Source: Podochytrium sp. JEL0797
Lineage: Eukaryota; Chytridiomycota; Chytridiomycetes; Chytridiales; Chytriomycetaceae
Direction: 5' to 3'
Length of the DNA stretch: 17,199 bases
NCBI GenBank assembly: GCA_027596195.1
Contig: JADGJG010000527.1
Location: 1-17,199 of the forward strand
Shown: one piece after another, positions 9,453-17,199 of the stretch
How positions within the stretch are numbered: the stretch's first letter is position 1
Layout: every line of letters begins with the position of its first letter
Made by a program: the position numbers and the translations under genes
The notes under the pieces: generated by a model
Databases searched by the model: none
Told to the model about the DNA's origin: nothing
Seen by the model: the letters and a program-made list of their open reading frames with translations, nothing else

Positions 9453-10880
9453 TCATTTCAATAACTCCCGCTTTGCCGCCGCCAACTTGTCAGCCTTTTC
9501 CTTCTCCTTCTCCAACGCCCCTTCAACGAAATTGGGAGTCCACGCGCCCCGCGATCCCTTCGCGTAAAAGTCCATCGGATAAATCTCCTCCTTCTTCTCC
9601 CGCCATTTCGCTTCGGCCTTTCCAAAGGCAACAGCAGCCTCATAAGGTGACAACAGCGGTGCCCCGAACGCATGACCCCAATCGATCGACAACCGCGGAC
9701 AAGACGTCTGAATCCACGCATCCACCTTCCGCCCTCCCTTCCCAATGCTCTTGAGCTTGTCCGGGAACAACTCGCTCAACAAGACAAACACGCTATCCAC
9801 CCCTTTGGGCACCATCTCATGCAATCGCGCCAACACTTTCGGAGACCCTTGCCGCCCGAGTGTTCCCACCACAATCGCCACCAAACTCTTGCGAGAAGGG
9901 TCACCGTGTTCAATCGTTTCGACCGCGCGAATAGCCGTGCTCCGCAGTTTCCTCATTTGCTGGTGATCGTAGTATTCGCGCGTGAAGGTTTTCGGATAAG
10001 GGTCGTACCGGTACGCCGGCAGAGACGGGTTCGAGATCATGATGGATTCGAGATGGAATCTCCCGTCTCCAAGGTACAGAATCACGCTGTCGTCTTTGAG
10101 CTCCAAGTTGGGCGACGTGCAACCGAGGATTTCACCCGCAGACAAGGGTCTCGATTGCGGAATCGTGCAAGGATACGCGGCCTCGAGGTCACGCTTGGCG
10201 CTTTGGAGGGCGGAAATGAATTGGATCGTGGCCACAAGTACGAGCGGGGTGCCTGGGGTAAAGTTTTTGCGGACCGTTTCGACAAAATGTTGCGTGTCGA
10301 TTCCAATCTCGACAAACACGTAGAGAGTCTTAATGGTTGTCACGGTGACGGGGACCAGGCAGGAGTGGCCGTAGTGGACCATAAAGTCGCAGCCCAGTGC
10401 CTTTGCCGTGAAATCGTCAATGCAACATGCCCCGTACGTCACGTCGCCCATCACGACAGTTTCCACGGCGCAAAACTTTTCGACAATGTCGCAGATTGTA
10501 AGAGAGTAAAGGAGAAGACCCTCGGGGAACTGGAGGGCTACTCGCGTGGCGCCCTGTTTGCGGATCTGCCAGACAGTCTTATGGATTTCAAACATGTAAT
10601 TCGCAGGCAACTGTTGGTGAGAGGGAATCAGTTCTATGATCGGGAAGATAACCCCTTGATCGTGACTCACAAGTTTGATGGCTTCATTGAGACTTTCGTC
10701 GTTGAGAATGTTGTCGGGAACTTGGTTCGCAACAACGGGCGTCTTCTTTGGTGCTGCTGGTTTTGGGACCAGGGCATCCTCGATGGAAGCATCCGTTGGA
10801 TTGGCTTCGGCTTGGGCCTTTTGGGCTCTTCCAGCGCCGACGAATCGCTTTCGGGCAGAGTCGGTCAGCGATGTTGACAT
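9453..10880 (-). CDS. DPH1: Diphthamide biosynthesis protein 1 (2-(3-amino-3-carboxypropyl)histidine synthase subunit 1), 475 aa
   Basis: DPH1 works with DPH2 in the first step of diphthamide formation, transferring the 3-amino-3-carboxypropyl group of S-adenosylmethionine to the target histidine of translation factor eEF2, using a 4Fe-4S cluster in the cytosol. The three cluster cysteines expected for the family are visible: YGACC (about C152), EILGCTSP (about C254) and QTSCPRLSIDWG (about C394). Other hallmarks are RVALQFPEGLLLYS, DVTYGACCIDD, VHYGHSCLVP, LYLGDGRFHLES and APLLSPYE. Residues 1 to about 70 are a poorly conserved Ala/Lys-rich leader, and the C-terminus is a Lys/Glu-rich helix. 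The start is the ATG at 10880. The whole gene is intronless, unlike the neighbouring TMEM135-like gene. Length agrees with fungal and animal DPH1. DPH2 is excluded by the PRLSIDWG and YGACCIDD signatures. Confidence 0.96.
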   Translation of the reverse strand: MSTSLTDSARKRFVGAGRAQKAQAEANPTDASIEDALVPKPAAPKKTPVVANQVPDNILNDESLNEAIKLVSHDQGVIFPIIELIPSHQQLPANYMFEIHKTVWQIRKQGATRVALQFPEGLLLYSLTICDIVEKFCAVETVVMGDVTYGACCIDDFTAKALGCDFMVHYGHSCLVPVTVTTIKTLYVFVEIGIDTQHFVETVRKNFTPGTPLVLVATIQFISALQSAKRDLEAAYPCTIPQSRPLSAGEILGCTSPNLELKDDSVILYLGDGRFHLESIMISNPSLPAYRYDPYPKTFTREYYDHQQMRKLRSTAIRAVETIEHGDPSRKSLVAIVVGTLGRQGSPKVLARLHEMVPKGVDSVFVLLSELFPDKLKSIGKGGRKVDAWIQTSCPRLSIDWGHAFGAPLLSPYEAAVAFGKAEAKWREKKEEIYPMDFYAKGSRGAWTPNFVEGALEKEKEKADKLAAAKRELLK

Positions 10881-11212
10881 TTGCGCAAACAATAAAAAAA
10901 CACGAAGAACAGTTCCCTTCCCCTCGCGTCCAACCTAAATCCAATCCGTTGGCGGTCGGTATTAGGTATTATTCTGAACGTTTAAAGGTTAGCCTTTTTT
11001 TCTCAAGTTTCGAATCACCAAATTATGAGGCGAGGGACCCGGCGGAATGGTTTTCCCGCAGCCCCCTCACGCGTCTCACCCAAACCGTGTGCCGCTGCGT
11101 CAACTTCGAAATTTCATAAGAAGAATGAAGGGAGATGAAGATCAGTGTTGCACGTGCGCATCTCCATTTCCAAATCACTCATCATCAAAACTTCAAATTC
11201 AAATTCGCCCCC
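10881..11212. promoter_or_regulatory. Divergent spacer between DPH1 and the 11213 gene
   Basis: 332 bp separate the two start codons. A CCAAT sequence at 10941-10945 lies about 60 bp upstream of the DPH1 start. ATG triplets at 11125 and 11135 precede the chosen start of the plus-strand gene; that at 11135 is in frame with it. Nothing else is recognisable. Confidence 0.35.
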
Positions 11213-11770
11213 ATGTCGTACGCACAGACACACGCCTCAGTCGAAAGCAAGATCCTGGCTATTCAGGCGAAGATGGATGCACTCAAACGAATCGTGGACG
11301 CTCCTCAACTTGCCATGATCCCGCCGCCACCTGATTCCCCCCTCCCCCCGACTCCTCCGCCCAACAAATCCATGACGCCAAAAGTGATTCGGATTCGAGG
11401 CCCTCCCAAACCCCCAAGCTTGTCGGCGGCTCCACTGCAGCCGAAATGGCGAAAGGCTCGTAGAGACGGATCGACCGTTGAACCATGCAAGACCTCGCGA
11501 AGATCCTCATTGACCAACGATGTCCTCACGATTCATGTTTCTCCCAGTCCGAGGTCACACAAGAAAAGCGCAAAGAGCGCAAAGAGTGCAAAGAGTGCAA
11601 ACAAGAGCAGCAGCGGCGACGGGGTCGAGCGAGAATTGGTGTATTTGCCGCTGGCGGAATCACCGAATAACACGAAACGTGGGAGCGTTCTGGGTTACCT
11701 GACATTCGGAATCAAGAGTCCTTTGTGTGAGATGCTTGAGAAAATGTCGATTGTCGAGGAGGGCTTTTGA
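11213..11770 (+). CDS. Unrecognised basic low-complexity protein, 185 aa
   Basis: A single open frame from the ATG at 11213 to TGA at 11768-11770. The first about 30 residues (MSYAQTHASVESKILAIQAKMDALKRIV) look like an amphipathic or coiled-coil helix. A Pro-rich segment follows (about 40-55), then a basic, Ser-rich region that includes four tandem KSA units (about 120-133), produced by a 9-bp repeat in the DNA at 11571-11603. The C-terminus (about 145-185) has more ordered composition. There is no membrane segment or signal peptide, and I do not recognise a family. An in-frame ATG at 11135 would add 26 residues rich in His and Phe; I prefer 11213 because coding-like composition begins there. 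It could bind nucleic acid or microtubules given its charge, but that is speculation. Confidence 0.6.
   Translation: MSYAQTHASVESKILAIQAKMDALKRIVDAPQLAMIPPPPDSPLPPTPPPNKSMTPKVIRIRGPPKPPSLSAAPLQPKWRKARRDGSTVEPCKTSRRSSLTNDVLTIHVSPSPRSHKKSAKSAKSAKSANKSSSGDGVERELVYLPLAESPNNTKRGSVLGYLTFGIKSPLCEMLEKMSIVEEGF
11571..11603 (+). repeat. Short tandem 9-bp repeat inside the 11213-11770 gene
   Basis: Units close to AAAAGCGCA/AAGAGTGCA are repeated four times and encode consecutive Lys-Ser-Ala triplets. Variation is mostly at silent third positions, and the unit length keeps the frame. Confidence 0.6.
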
Positions 11771-12401
11771 ATTTTTAAAAAATTAAAAGGCGTTAGCGTC
11801 TAGTTATTAAGTGTATGGCGTTCGATATATGTATTCGCAGCTGCTTGTCTTATTATCATGCACGCGTTTTTGCCTTTCAACCCGCCCGTGGCAAACAAGA
11901 GGATTCCGCCAAGAGGATACTACCAACTCAAGATTCAGCTCTTTCAGTTCCAGGAATCTCTCGAGTACCACGAGCGACCGCTCGACACCGGTGCTCTCGG
12001 ACGAGTTCTATTCCGACCGCGAAATCAACTCCTTCTTCCAAGACCCCACCGACCTCCATCTCACTCTCAAATTTAGTCGAGTTACTACCAACAGAGCTCT
12101 TGCGAACATGAATGGATTCGAGGGTGGGTCACCACTGCTCTAACAGAAGCAATGGGTTTGTTTGCTCGTGAATCCAGTTTGGCTTTGAAACAAATTTTGA
12201 TCCATACGCCATTCTTTCTCTTCAAGCTTGATGGGCGATTTGTACCTTTACACTAGTCTATATCCACATTGCACGTGGTATTCTTTGGGCTATTGGTCTA
12301 CCAAGTCTAAACCCCAACGACCGAGCTCGTTGGTTCTGAAAAAGGTGGGGTCGCAAATTACAGCATCCCCAAGTGTGGAATATACAAACAACGTTGCCAA
12401 A
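11771..12401. other. Unresolved stretch with coding-like fragments in several frames
   Basis: I could not build a gene here. One plus-strand frame (ATG 11829, stop at 12141-12143) has a Ser/Thr/Asp-rich segment (STTSDRSTPVLSDEFYSDRE) resembling a disordered protein. Another frame (ATG 11858, stop 12076) starts MHAFLPFNPPVANKRIPPRG. A third, short one begins at the ATG at 12152. No standard donor and acceptor joins them in phase. They may be 5' exons or leader sequence of the tetraspanin-like locus downstream, remnants of a separate gene, or chance. Confidence 0.3.
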
Positions 12402-13321
12402 ATGACGGCAGCTCTTGAGAGTTATGCACAGGATTGGTGTTCCAATCCTCCGAGCTTGACGGATCCAGTGCAAACCGTTGGAAAGCGTCTGTTTGGTTTC
12501 AACGGGATCCAGCTTTCATTTCTCGTCATGAACACAATTATAAGTCTACCGTTTTATTTGGTTATCAGCTCAAGCACTAATGTCTACTAAATAGCACACT
12601 CTCTGCGGCCTTGCCGCGTTTATGTGCGCCGTCATGACATTCTCACGCGGAATTGTTCTCCCATCCCTCCTCCGCGCCTCCTTCCCAGTCTTATGCATCA
12701 TGCTCACCACTTCATCTCTCATGGTTCTCACTTCTGGACTCCTCGGCTTCTTTTCCCATTTCGCGGATTGCAAGAAAGCATTCGGCGCGACCCTTGTCGT
12801 CTCATATGTGGCCATTCTGGTCGTGTTGGCTACATCATCTTGCGCAATGAGCTACGCGTCCAATGCAAGTGCGATTGAGGTTTTCGTGACAAACGCGTGG
12901 GCGTCATGGGGAAGTGGGTCTCGTGCTGCGGTAGAGGAATTCTATTCGTGTTGTGGGCTCGACGGATCTGGGTCCGAGGAGTGTGTGCGGATGCAGAGAA
13001 TATCCGCTGGAGAGACTGCAAGCAGTTTCAGTTTTGGGGTCGCGTTGCCACAGGGTTTTCGAGTTTTGTCGCCGTCGCATCCAACTTGCCGCCTGTTATG
13101 AGCAAAGCATCCCCCGTCTCTACTGGCAATGCTGTGGGGGGTATGCAAGCCCCCGCCAGTCCATTCGGTACAGTTCAGTCGACCAAACTGCCAGCCTCGA
13201 CTTTTGTCGCCACGATAGCGCAAAACCGTCCCCCAACCCAGCTAGACGCACTTTTCTCGAAGTTGCCTGCCGCCATCCCCGTTTCCGACCGCAAGCGCGA
13301 CAACCCAGAAAAAAGTCCATA
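12402..13321 (+). CDS. Tetraspanin-like membrane protein; frame not resolved, possibly broken
   Basis: Tetraspanins are four-pass proteins that organise membrane microdomains. Evidence in order: from the ATG at 12402, a short N-terminus then a TM1 start (LSFLVMNTII); from about 12592, LCGLAAFMCAVMTF completing a TM1-like span; SFPVLCIMLTTSSLMVLTSGLLGFF as TM2 with ADCKKAFG after it; TLVVSYVAILVVLATSSC as TM3; then a loop with VEEFYSCCGLDG, carrying the diagnostic CCG. Two problems: no standard phase-matching intron joins the TM1 halves (an AATAG acceptor after a CTACTAAAT branch site is present at 12583-12594, but the best donor is in the wrong phase), and after CCG the same frame stops at about 13101, whereas a better continuation with C..DC and an Ala/Ser/Pro tail lies in the +1 frame ending at 13321. 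TM4 is weak. This could be a pseudogene, an assembly error or unusual splicing. Confidence 0.5.
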
Positions 13322-13929
13322 AGAGTCTCTTTGGACACATCCACCATGAATGGTTGTCAAGATCCTTTGAGTGCAAGCTTGACTGGTAGTGTGCGTTGGC
13401 CAGTTTGTCGAGTGATATCTGTCGGCCTTCTGAAATGAAGGGGATGAATTAGAATGTGTATATGTTGAATGTATTTTGTGTCTGCCATTTCTCGCCTCCT
13501 TCGAACTAAATCATTAAGTGAGTGTAGATAGACTCACCACCAAACACGCTCGCTCTCTCTCACCTTTCAAGCATTCATGACTTGAAGCACGTCCAATTCC
13601 ACAAACGAGCGAGATTTGGTGGAGATTTGGATTTGAAAATTTTTCAGTGCCACCACCAAACACGTTCGCTCTGTCACCGACGACCACACCAATTTTCGCT
13701 ACTGGGATGGAATTGAAAAAAACGACTCGACGGGGGGGTGTAGCTGCTTTTTGAGGTTATAACCGTGTTCCTGTTGCTGTCTGTCAACAAAATCGTCAAA
13801 CGAAACCACCTTTAGATCAAGGGTGTTAGAAATCGAAGAAGAAAGAGGAATAAGGAATGTTTTTGTCGATTTTGTATTTTGTTTATTTTTTTGTGTGTTT
13901 TTGTTTTTTGAGAAGGGAACAACAGAGAG
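13322..13929. other. Non-coding spacer with repeats and a T-rich tract
   Basis: No supported gene. It holds the 13535-13672 repeat cluster, a G-run near 13731-13737 and a T-rich tract at about 13857-13911 on the plus strand. Long minus-strand open frames overlap its right part but are of low-complexity composition. Confidence 0.4.
13535..13672. repeat. Cluster of two direct repeats and one inverted, related copy
   Basis: The 22-bp element at 13535-13556 recurs at 13651-13672 with one mismatch (C to T). Between them, 13607-13622 reads GAGCGAGATTTGGTGG, the reverse complement of a shortened version of the element (CCACCAAA then CTCGCTC). The arrangement is therefore direct-inverted-direct over 138 bp and could pair into alternative hairpins. 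No transposon ends or target duplications are visible. Confidence 0.6.
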
Positions 13930-14330
13930 AGAAGGGAGGGGAATGGGAGTGTCGTTGCTGTGGTCCAAGAGAGAGCAAGTTCTCGGTGTTGATTTTCCCT
14001 GAGACGGAGACGATAGCGATGCATGAACCCGGCGCGCCAAAACGACGAGGCGACAAAGTCCTCTCTGCGTCGCGCTGCTGCTTCGTCCAGAGTCGCATCC
14101 GCGAAGAGGGAGGGAGAGGGGGTCCTTGACCAGTGCCAGCATCCAGTCGCAGAGGTCCGAGCGCGACACGGCATGGCCGCACGGCAAACAGCCTGGCCTC
14201 CTCGTGTGAAAACAAGCAACGCACCATGGATGGAGTGGGGGTGAGAGTGGAGGGGATGCCGTCGTAGTCGATGATGATGGGTTCGAGAGAGGGAAGGGGA
14301 GTGTCGATTCGAGTGCGGTGTGTGCGCCCT
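13930..14330 (-). pseudogene. Degraded RING-like (possibly RING-between-RING) ubiquitin ligase fragment
   Basis: On the minus strand, one frame encodes CVACF, then CLPCGHA, LCDWMLALV and PLRGCDS, matching the order of a RING finger (C..C, then C.H, then C, then P..C). A Cys expected directly after the CGHA segment is Ser here. The next coding-like piece, LDEAAARRREDFVASSFW followed by RLRENQ, is in another frame, and the preceding piece (TPLPSLEPIIIDYDGIP) is in a third. In fungal RBR-type ligases a helical segment similar to the second piece follows RING1. No introns of normal length join the three. I read this as a frame-broken remnant; a real multi-exon gene or an assembly problem are alternatives. 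The T-rich sequence at 13857-13911 lies just beyond it. Confidence 0.35.
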
Positions 14331-14614
14331 CCGCCCACCATGCGAGTGCCCCATGACAGATGGAATGATGCCCCAGTAGCACGCCTGTGTTCTCTCAGTG
14401 TGTCGATGGATCGCACCCACTTTGAGCATGGCACGAGAGAGGGAGTGTTGTTTGGTAATGGCTGTGAGTGTGCCTGTGCGTTGTTTGCGGTGTGGATATT
14501 TTTCCCTGAGTGGTGCGTTGAGAGTGATGACCTGTTTGAAAATGTGTGAGTGTCCAGGTTGCGCATGGCAGTGACGATGGATTCAAAATCACTTTATCTC
14601 ACTTAGGTAAGAAG

Positions 14615-14618
14615 AAAA
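14615..14618 (-). terminator. RNA polymerase III T-run after tRNA-Ser
   Basis: Four T on the minus strand start two bases after the tRNA 3' end, followed by further short T clusters. This is the expected polymerase III stop. Confidence 0.6.
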
Positions 14619-14619
14619 G

Positions 14620-14701
14620 CGACAACGGCAGGACTTGAACCTGCGCTCCCAGAGGGAAATTGATTTCTAGTCAATCGCCTTAACCACTCGGCCACGTTGT
14701 C
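14620..14701 (-). tRNA. tRNA-Ser, anticodon AGA
   Basis: On the minus strand the 7-bp acceptor pairs GACAACG with CGTTGTC, followed by discriminator G as usual for serine. The D arm contains TGGCCGAGTGG (A box), the anticodon stem ATTGA/TCAAT closes loop CTAGAAA with anticodon AGA (reads UCU and, if the A is modified to inosine, also UCC and UCA). A long variable arm (about TTCCCTCTGGGAGC) marks it as type II. The T arm GCAGGTTCAAGTCCTGC holds the B box. The gene is 82 nt, has no intron and no encoded CCA, as in eukaryotic nuclear tRNA genes. Confidence 0.96.
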
Positions 14702-15252
14702 ATGTCTATTCAATTGGAGAATATCCATTTTAATTGTAAACACTATTTAGCGTAAGCCCTTCAGCTCGCATCTGCACACACGAAATAATTTCTGTATCTG
14801 ACTCTGACATGTCGAGATGATGAGGAATCGCGATATCATTCCTTACTTCTTATTTTATCGACAAACTGAGCCGTGACAGTTTCTGGCGGAAGAATTAAAC
14901 TGAATCAACGCTGTTTCTTGTCGGCTGAAGTGAGGATTGACGTCTTGTTGCGCTTATTCACTATTCAAACCTCCAGAGAAAGCTTCAAGCGCGAGGGAAT
15001 CGCCGGAATCAACAAGCGAGTCAACGCCGTTAGTATGTGCCAATGCACCAACTGGGGTTCCCATTTAGGGATTTCCGCGTTTCAGAGGATTTGATCAGGG
15101 ACAAGGACAAGTCGCGTAATTGAGTGGCAATTGAGCACATGGAATCAGCCGATTCAAGTGATTCGGATTGAGATGCAGAGTCAGTTGAAGTGGGCTGGAA
15201 GGCCCGAGAAGATGACAATTGGAACTGCGGTAATTGTTCTGTTTTGATTTGG
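14702..15252. other. Spacer with conflicting open frames on both strands
   Basis: Several open frames on both strands have plausible composition between about 14873 and 15218, for example a Ser-rich minus-strand frame (15030-15218), but all three frames look equally good in places, which argues that none is reliable. A GTATGT donor-like site lies at 15030-15036 on the plus strand. I cannot support a gene. Confidence 0.3.
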
Positions 15253-15567
15253 ATGGGGAGTGCGCTGATTTTGCTTTTTCAAATTCTGGCCAAGTGGATT
15301 TACCAACGAATTCTCGGATTCTACCACGGAGTGACTCCTCGTATTGGACTTTCCGTGTGGTTGACGGTGTGCATGGTCGCGTTTGGTGACAAGGTAATGA
15401 TGTGAATTATTTTCTATGTTTCGATTGCCCTCTAACGATCCCTTCTCTGCCAACAGCTGAAGGCCAGGTTTGACAAGAATAACTCATTCATGAAAGAATG
15501 CACGATCAATAAACACCACTCTGTTTCCTTACCCAAAATGCCAACTAAGTCCATCCAGAATTTTTAA
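15253..15567 (+). CDS. Candidate small two-span membrane protein, two exons (weak)
   Basis: Exon 1 from the ATG at 15253 to 15393 and exon 2 from 15457 to 15567 join in phase 0 to give 83 residues. The intron 15394-15456 (63 nt) has donor AAG|GTAATG, a CTCTAAC branch site and acceptor CCAACAG, all in good agreement with other introns of the window. Exon 1 encodes two hydrophobic stretches (SALILLFQILAKWI and IGLSVWLTVCMVAFG). The same frame is open upstream of the ATG, so the true start may lie in an earlier exon that I cannot identify. I recognise no family. The intron is the main support; hydrophobic segments alone could be chance. Confidence 0.35.
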
Positions 15568-15719
15568 ACGCGATGCAATAGGTAATCAAGACAAAATGGG
15601 CGTTCCTGCTTTGAGTGAGACGAGTTTATATGAAGGGGCTGTTTGTGTTACTAATATTTCTTTATCGTTTTCGTAACTCACAGAACTTGAGAAATCGTGT
15701 CTACGCACGTGTGTTAATA

Positions 15720-15986
15720 TCACTTCAATACGCTTTCATACCAGAAATTACCAGCAAGAGTGAGCGTTTCTTCAGTTCCAGTTTTGTTGTTCCAGCGCAA
15801 TTGTGTTTGCCCGTCCACGCGAACTGCCTGCAGTACACCATTTGTATAACCAGCCTCATTGATTCGCCGATATTAATTAATACAGCGGTGTAGTACCTCC
15901 TTTCCCGCTCGAGCTTCAACAGAGAAGGACCAGATTCCCACAATGGATCCGTCGGGCGCTTTTTCAATGGCAACAAAAGTTGGGGA
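15720..15986 (-). CDS. Candidate 3' part of an unrecognised minus-strand gene (weak)
   Basis: Two segments, 15897-15986 (30 codons) and 15720-15827 (36 codons with TGA), are in phase across a 69-nt intron (15828-15896: donor GAG|GTACTA, acceptor TGCAG). The first follows an AACAG acceptor with an ATTAAC branch-like motif. The translated parts (KAPDGSIVGIWSFSVEA and VDGQTQLRWNN) look like a beta-rich folded protein. Further upstream, a frame beginning at the ATG at 16229-16227 encodes a helical 50-residue segment, but its only nearby donor (GTGACG at 16080) is out of phase with this exon. The 5' end is therefore unresolved. No family recognised. Confidence 0.3.
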
Positions 15987-16405
15987 CTGTTAATGAATCC
16001 TATCACGGAAACTTTTTCTGCATGCGTGGCAGTCTGTGCCAAAGATGGTCGTGTGGCCTCCCTTGCAGTTGCTGCGTCACATCTCAATCCAGCATGAACG
16101 CGAATCCTCGGGCTGCTCTTTCGGAATGGAGAATAGATTTTGAAGTGCTGTGGCTGTCTGGTGGCGAAGCGTGGAAATTTGTGATGCTGCCAGTCGCCAC
16201 GCCCATTTTGCGATTTTCTTGGCAATCATTCCAATTAACTTGTTAATTTAGCGGTCTTCACGGCTTTTCCGAGACCTCTCCACCAAAATGAGCTGTGAGA
16301 GAGTTTCTAACGAAATTCTGATAATTAACGAACATTGTTTCTTGTGGACTGAAGGAATGAGGTGGTCGCGCGTGTGGCGCAAGAAAACGAGAAAACATCC
16401 AGAAA

Positions 16406-17199
16406 ATGAACTCGTCGCCAGCCTCCACCACTTGCGGATCCCCTACAACCCAGCGCTGTTCTGGCTGCAAGAGCGAGTGCTACTGCGGCACCGAATGCCA
16501 AAAGGCCGATTGGAAGCCCCACAAACCAGTCTGCAAGGAGCGCCAAGCTTCCTCTTCTCTCGCGCAACGCACCACCCACCTCACTCTTGCCGAACTCCAC
16601 GATGGTCACCACTCGCGCGCCCTTGGATTTCTACACGGTGCTCCTCCATCCATCCCCACTGCCCAGCAATTTTTCACGCCCACTTGGAACATGGCAGTGG
16701 CGAACCGCATGGACGTTTCGAAGCCACACGCGCTGTGGGGGAAGTTCAACCCAAACGCGTTCCACGTTTCCAAAGATGCGGGACAGCTTCGCGTGCGTTC
16801 AACTTCGCTGCAGCCAGACCAGTACTACAAGTTTGAGAACAAAAGCAAGTGGCGTCGCTATGACACTCCGCAGCAAGCTCCAGGAAACGTCGGTGGTTTC
16901 CACAAGGCCTTTCTCGACACGAAACAACCTGGCTCTACGTGTATCGTCTCACGAGATTCTCTGAGGTCCGTATTCCACGTGCGGGTCCTGATGCTTGGAC
17001 AACACGCCCCTTTTCCTCTCTCGCGCGGACCACAAATTCCGCAGCGTTGCAAGAGTTGACGACACTGTAGTGAACGTGTCGACAAGCGATACTCTTGATG
17101 GGAATGCGGACCAGTGTCGTTGTCATCTCGTGAATGGTCAGTTGGTGTTGGAAACCGGACGAGTTGCGATTGAATGCTCCTGCGCCGACAAGAACCTCT
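16406..17199 (+). CDS. MYND zinc-finger protein, 5' part (runs off the window)
   Basis: MYND fingers bind two zinc ions and usually mediate protein-protein contacts. Residues about 9-40 carry C, then CSGC, then YCGTEC, QKADWKPH and C, matching C(x2)C...CSxC...YC..xCQ..DW..H...C. The first zinc ligand of the usual pair appears to be Ser in S-T-T-C, so the first site may be incomplete. After the finger comes a region with ELHDGHHSRALGFLHG and NAFHVSKDAGQLRVR that I cannot assign. The frame from the ATG at 16406 stays open to 17059, but coding-like sequence continues in another frame from 17045 to the edge (VARVDDTVVNV, CRCHLVNGQLVLETG). An intron 16966-17044 (79 nt, donor AG|GTCCGT, branch-like CCTGATG, acceptor CCGCAG) restores the phase. 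That donor is non-standard at position 3, so the junction is tentative. Confidence 0.7.

Noticed and set aside
9672..10877. 401-codon plus-strand open frame
   Set aside because: It is antisense to DPH1, whose family signatures are unambiguous; the translation has an Arg/His-rich composition typical of a shadow frame.
12258..12473. Minus-strand 71-codon frame upstream of the tetraspanin-like exons
   Set aside because: It has no family resemblance and overlaps plus-strand sequence with better coding character.
1..17199. Search for CRISPR arrays, transposase or reverse-transcriptase genes and long terminal repeats
   Set aside because: No regularly spaced repeats, no mobile-element protein motifs and no long paired repeats could be seen in any frame.

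Overview
The window looks like nuclear DNA of a fungus, most plausibly an early-diverging (chytrid-like) lineage. The reasons are short spliceosomal introns (54-79 nt) with GT-AG ends and CTAAC/CTGAC-like branch sites, tight gene spacing, a eukaryotic type II tRNA-Ser without CCA, and a gene set of RasGEF, DPH1, TMEM135-like, tetraspanin-like and MYND proteins. The organism call is inference. Splice sites were assigned by eye from phase, consensus and family fit, with no transcript evidence.

Layout: 1-474 holds only G-rich and A/T-rich sequence. 475-1019 (-) is a small unrecognised two-exon gene. 1191-4579 (-) is a 1086-residue Ras guanine-nucleotide exchange factor with three exons. A 236-bp divergent spacer separates it from 4816-5377 (+), a small unrecognised two-exon gene with a mitochondrial-presequence-like N-terminus. 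5531-6376 (+) is a membrane-anchored J-domain protein. It converges, with only 55 bp between stop codons, on 6432-8744 (-), an eight-exon TMEM135-family membrane protein whose reading frame closes exactly over seven introns. 8745-9452 has no convincing gene. 9453-10880 (-) is an intronless DPH1, the diphthamide-synthesis subunit. A divergent spacer leads to 11213-11770 (+), a small basic low-complexity protein.

The right half is much less orderly. 11800-12400 has coding-looking fragments in several frames. 12402-13321 (+) has three tetraspanin membrane segments and the CCG loop, but I could not close one frame across it, so it may be broken or mis-assembled. 13535-13672 carries a family of related direct and inverted repeats. 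13930-14330 (-) has a degraded RING-like finger. 14620-14701 (-) is tRNA-Ser(AGA). 14702-16250 has two weak candidate genes on opposite strands. 16406 to the right edge (+) starts a MYND-finger gene that runs off the window.

The genes do not form a pathway. They are ordinary housekeeping and signalling genes side by side: Ras activation, eEF2 modification, chaperone recruitment and membrane or organelle biology. I found no CRISPR array, transposon, prokaryote-like operon or clearly new multi-gene system. The items most worth a second look are the frame-broken tetraspanin and RING loci, the repeat cluster between them, the histidine-rich loop of the TMEM135-like protein, and the 54-nt in-frame intron in the RasGEF catalytic domain.
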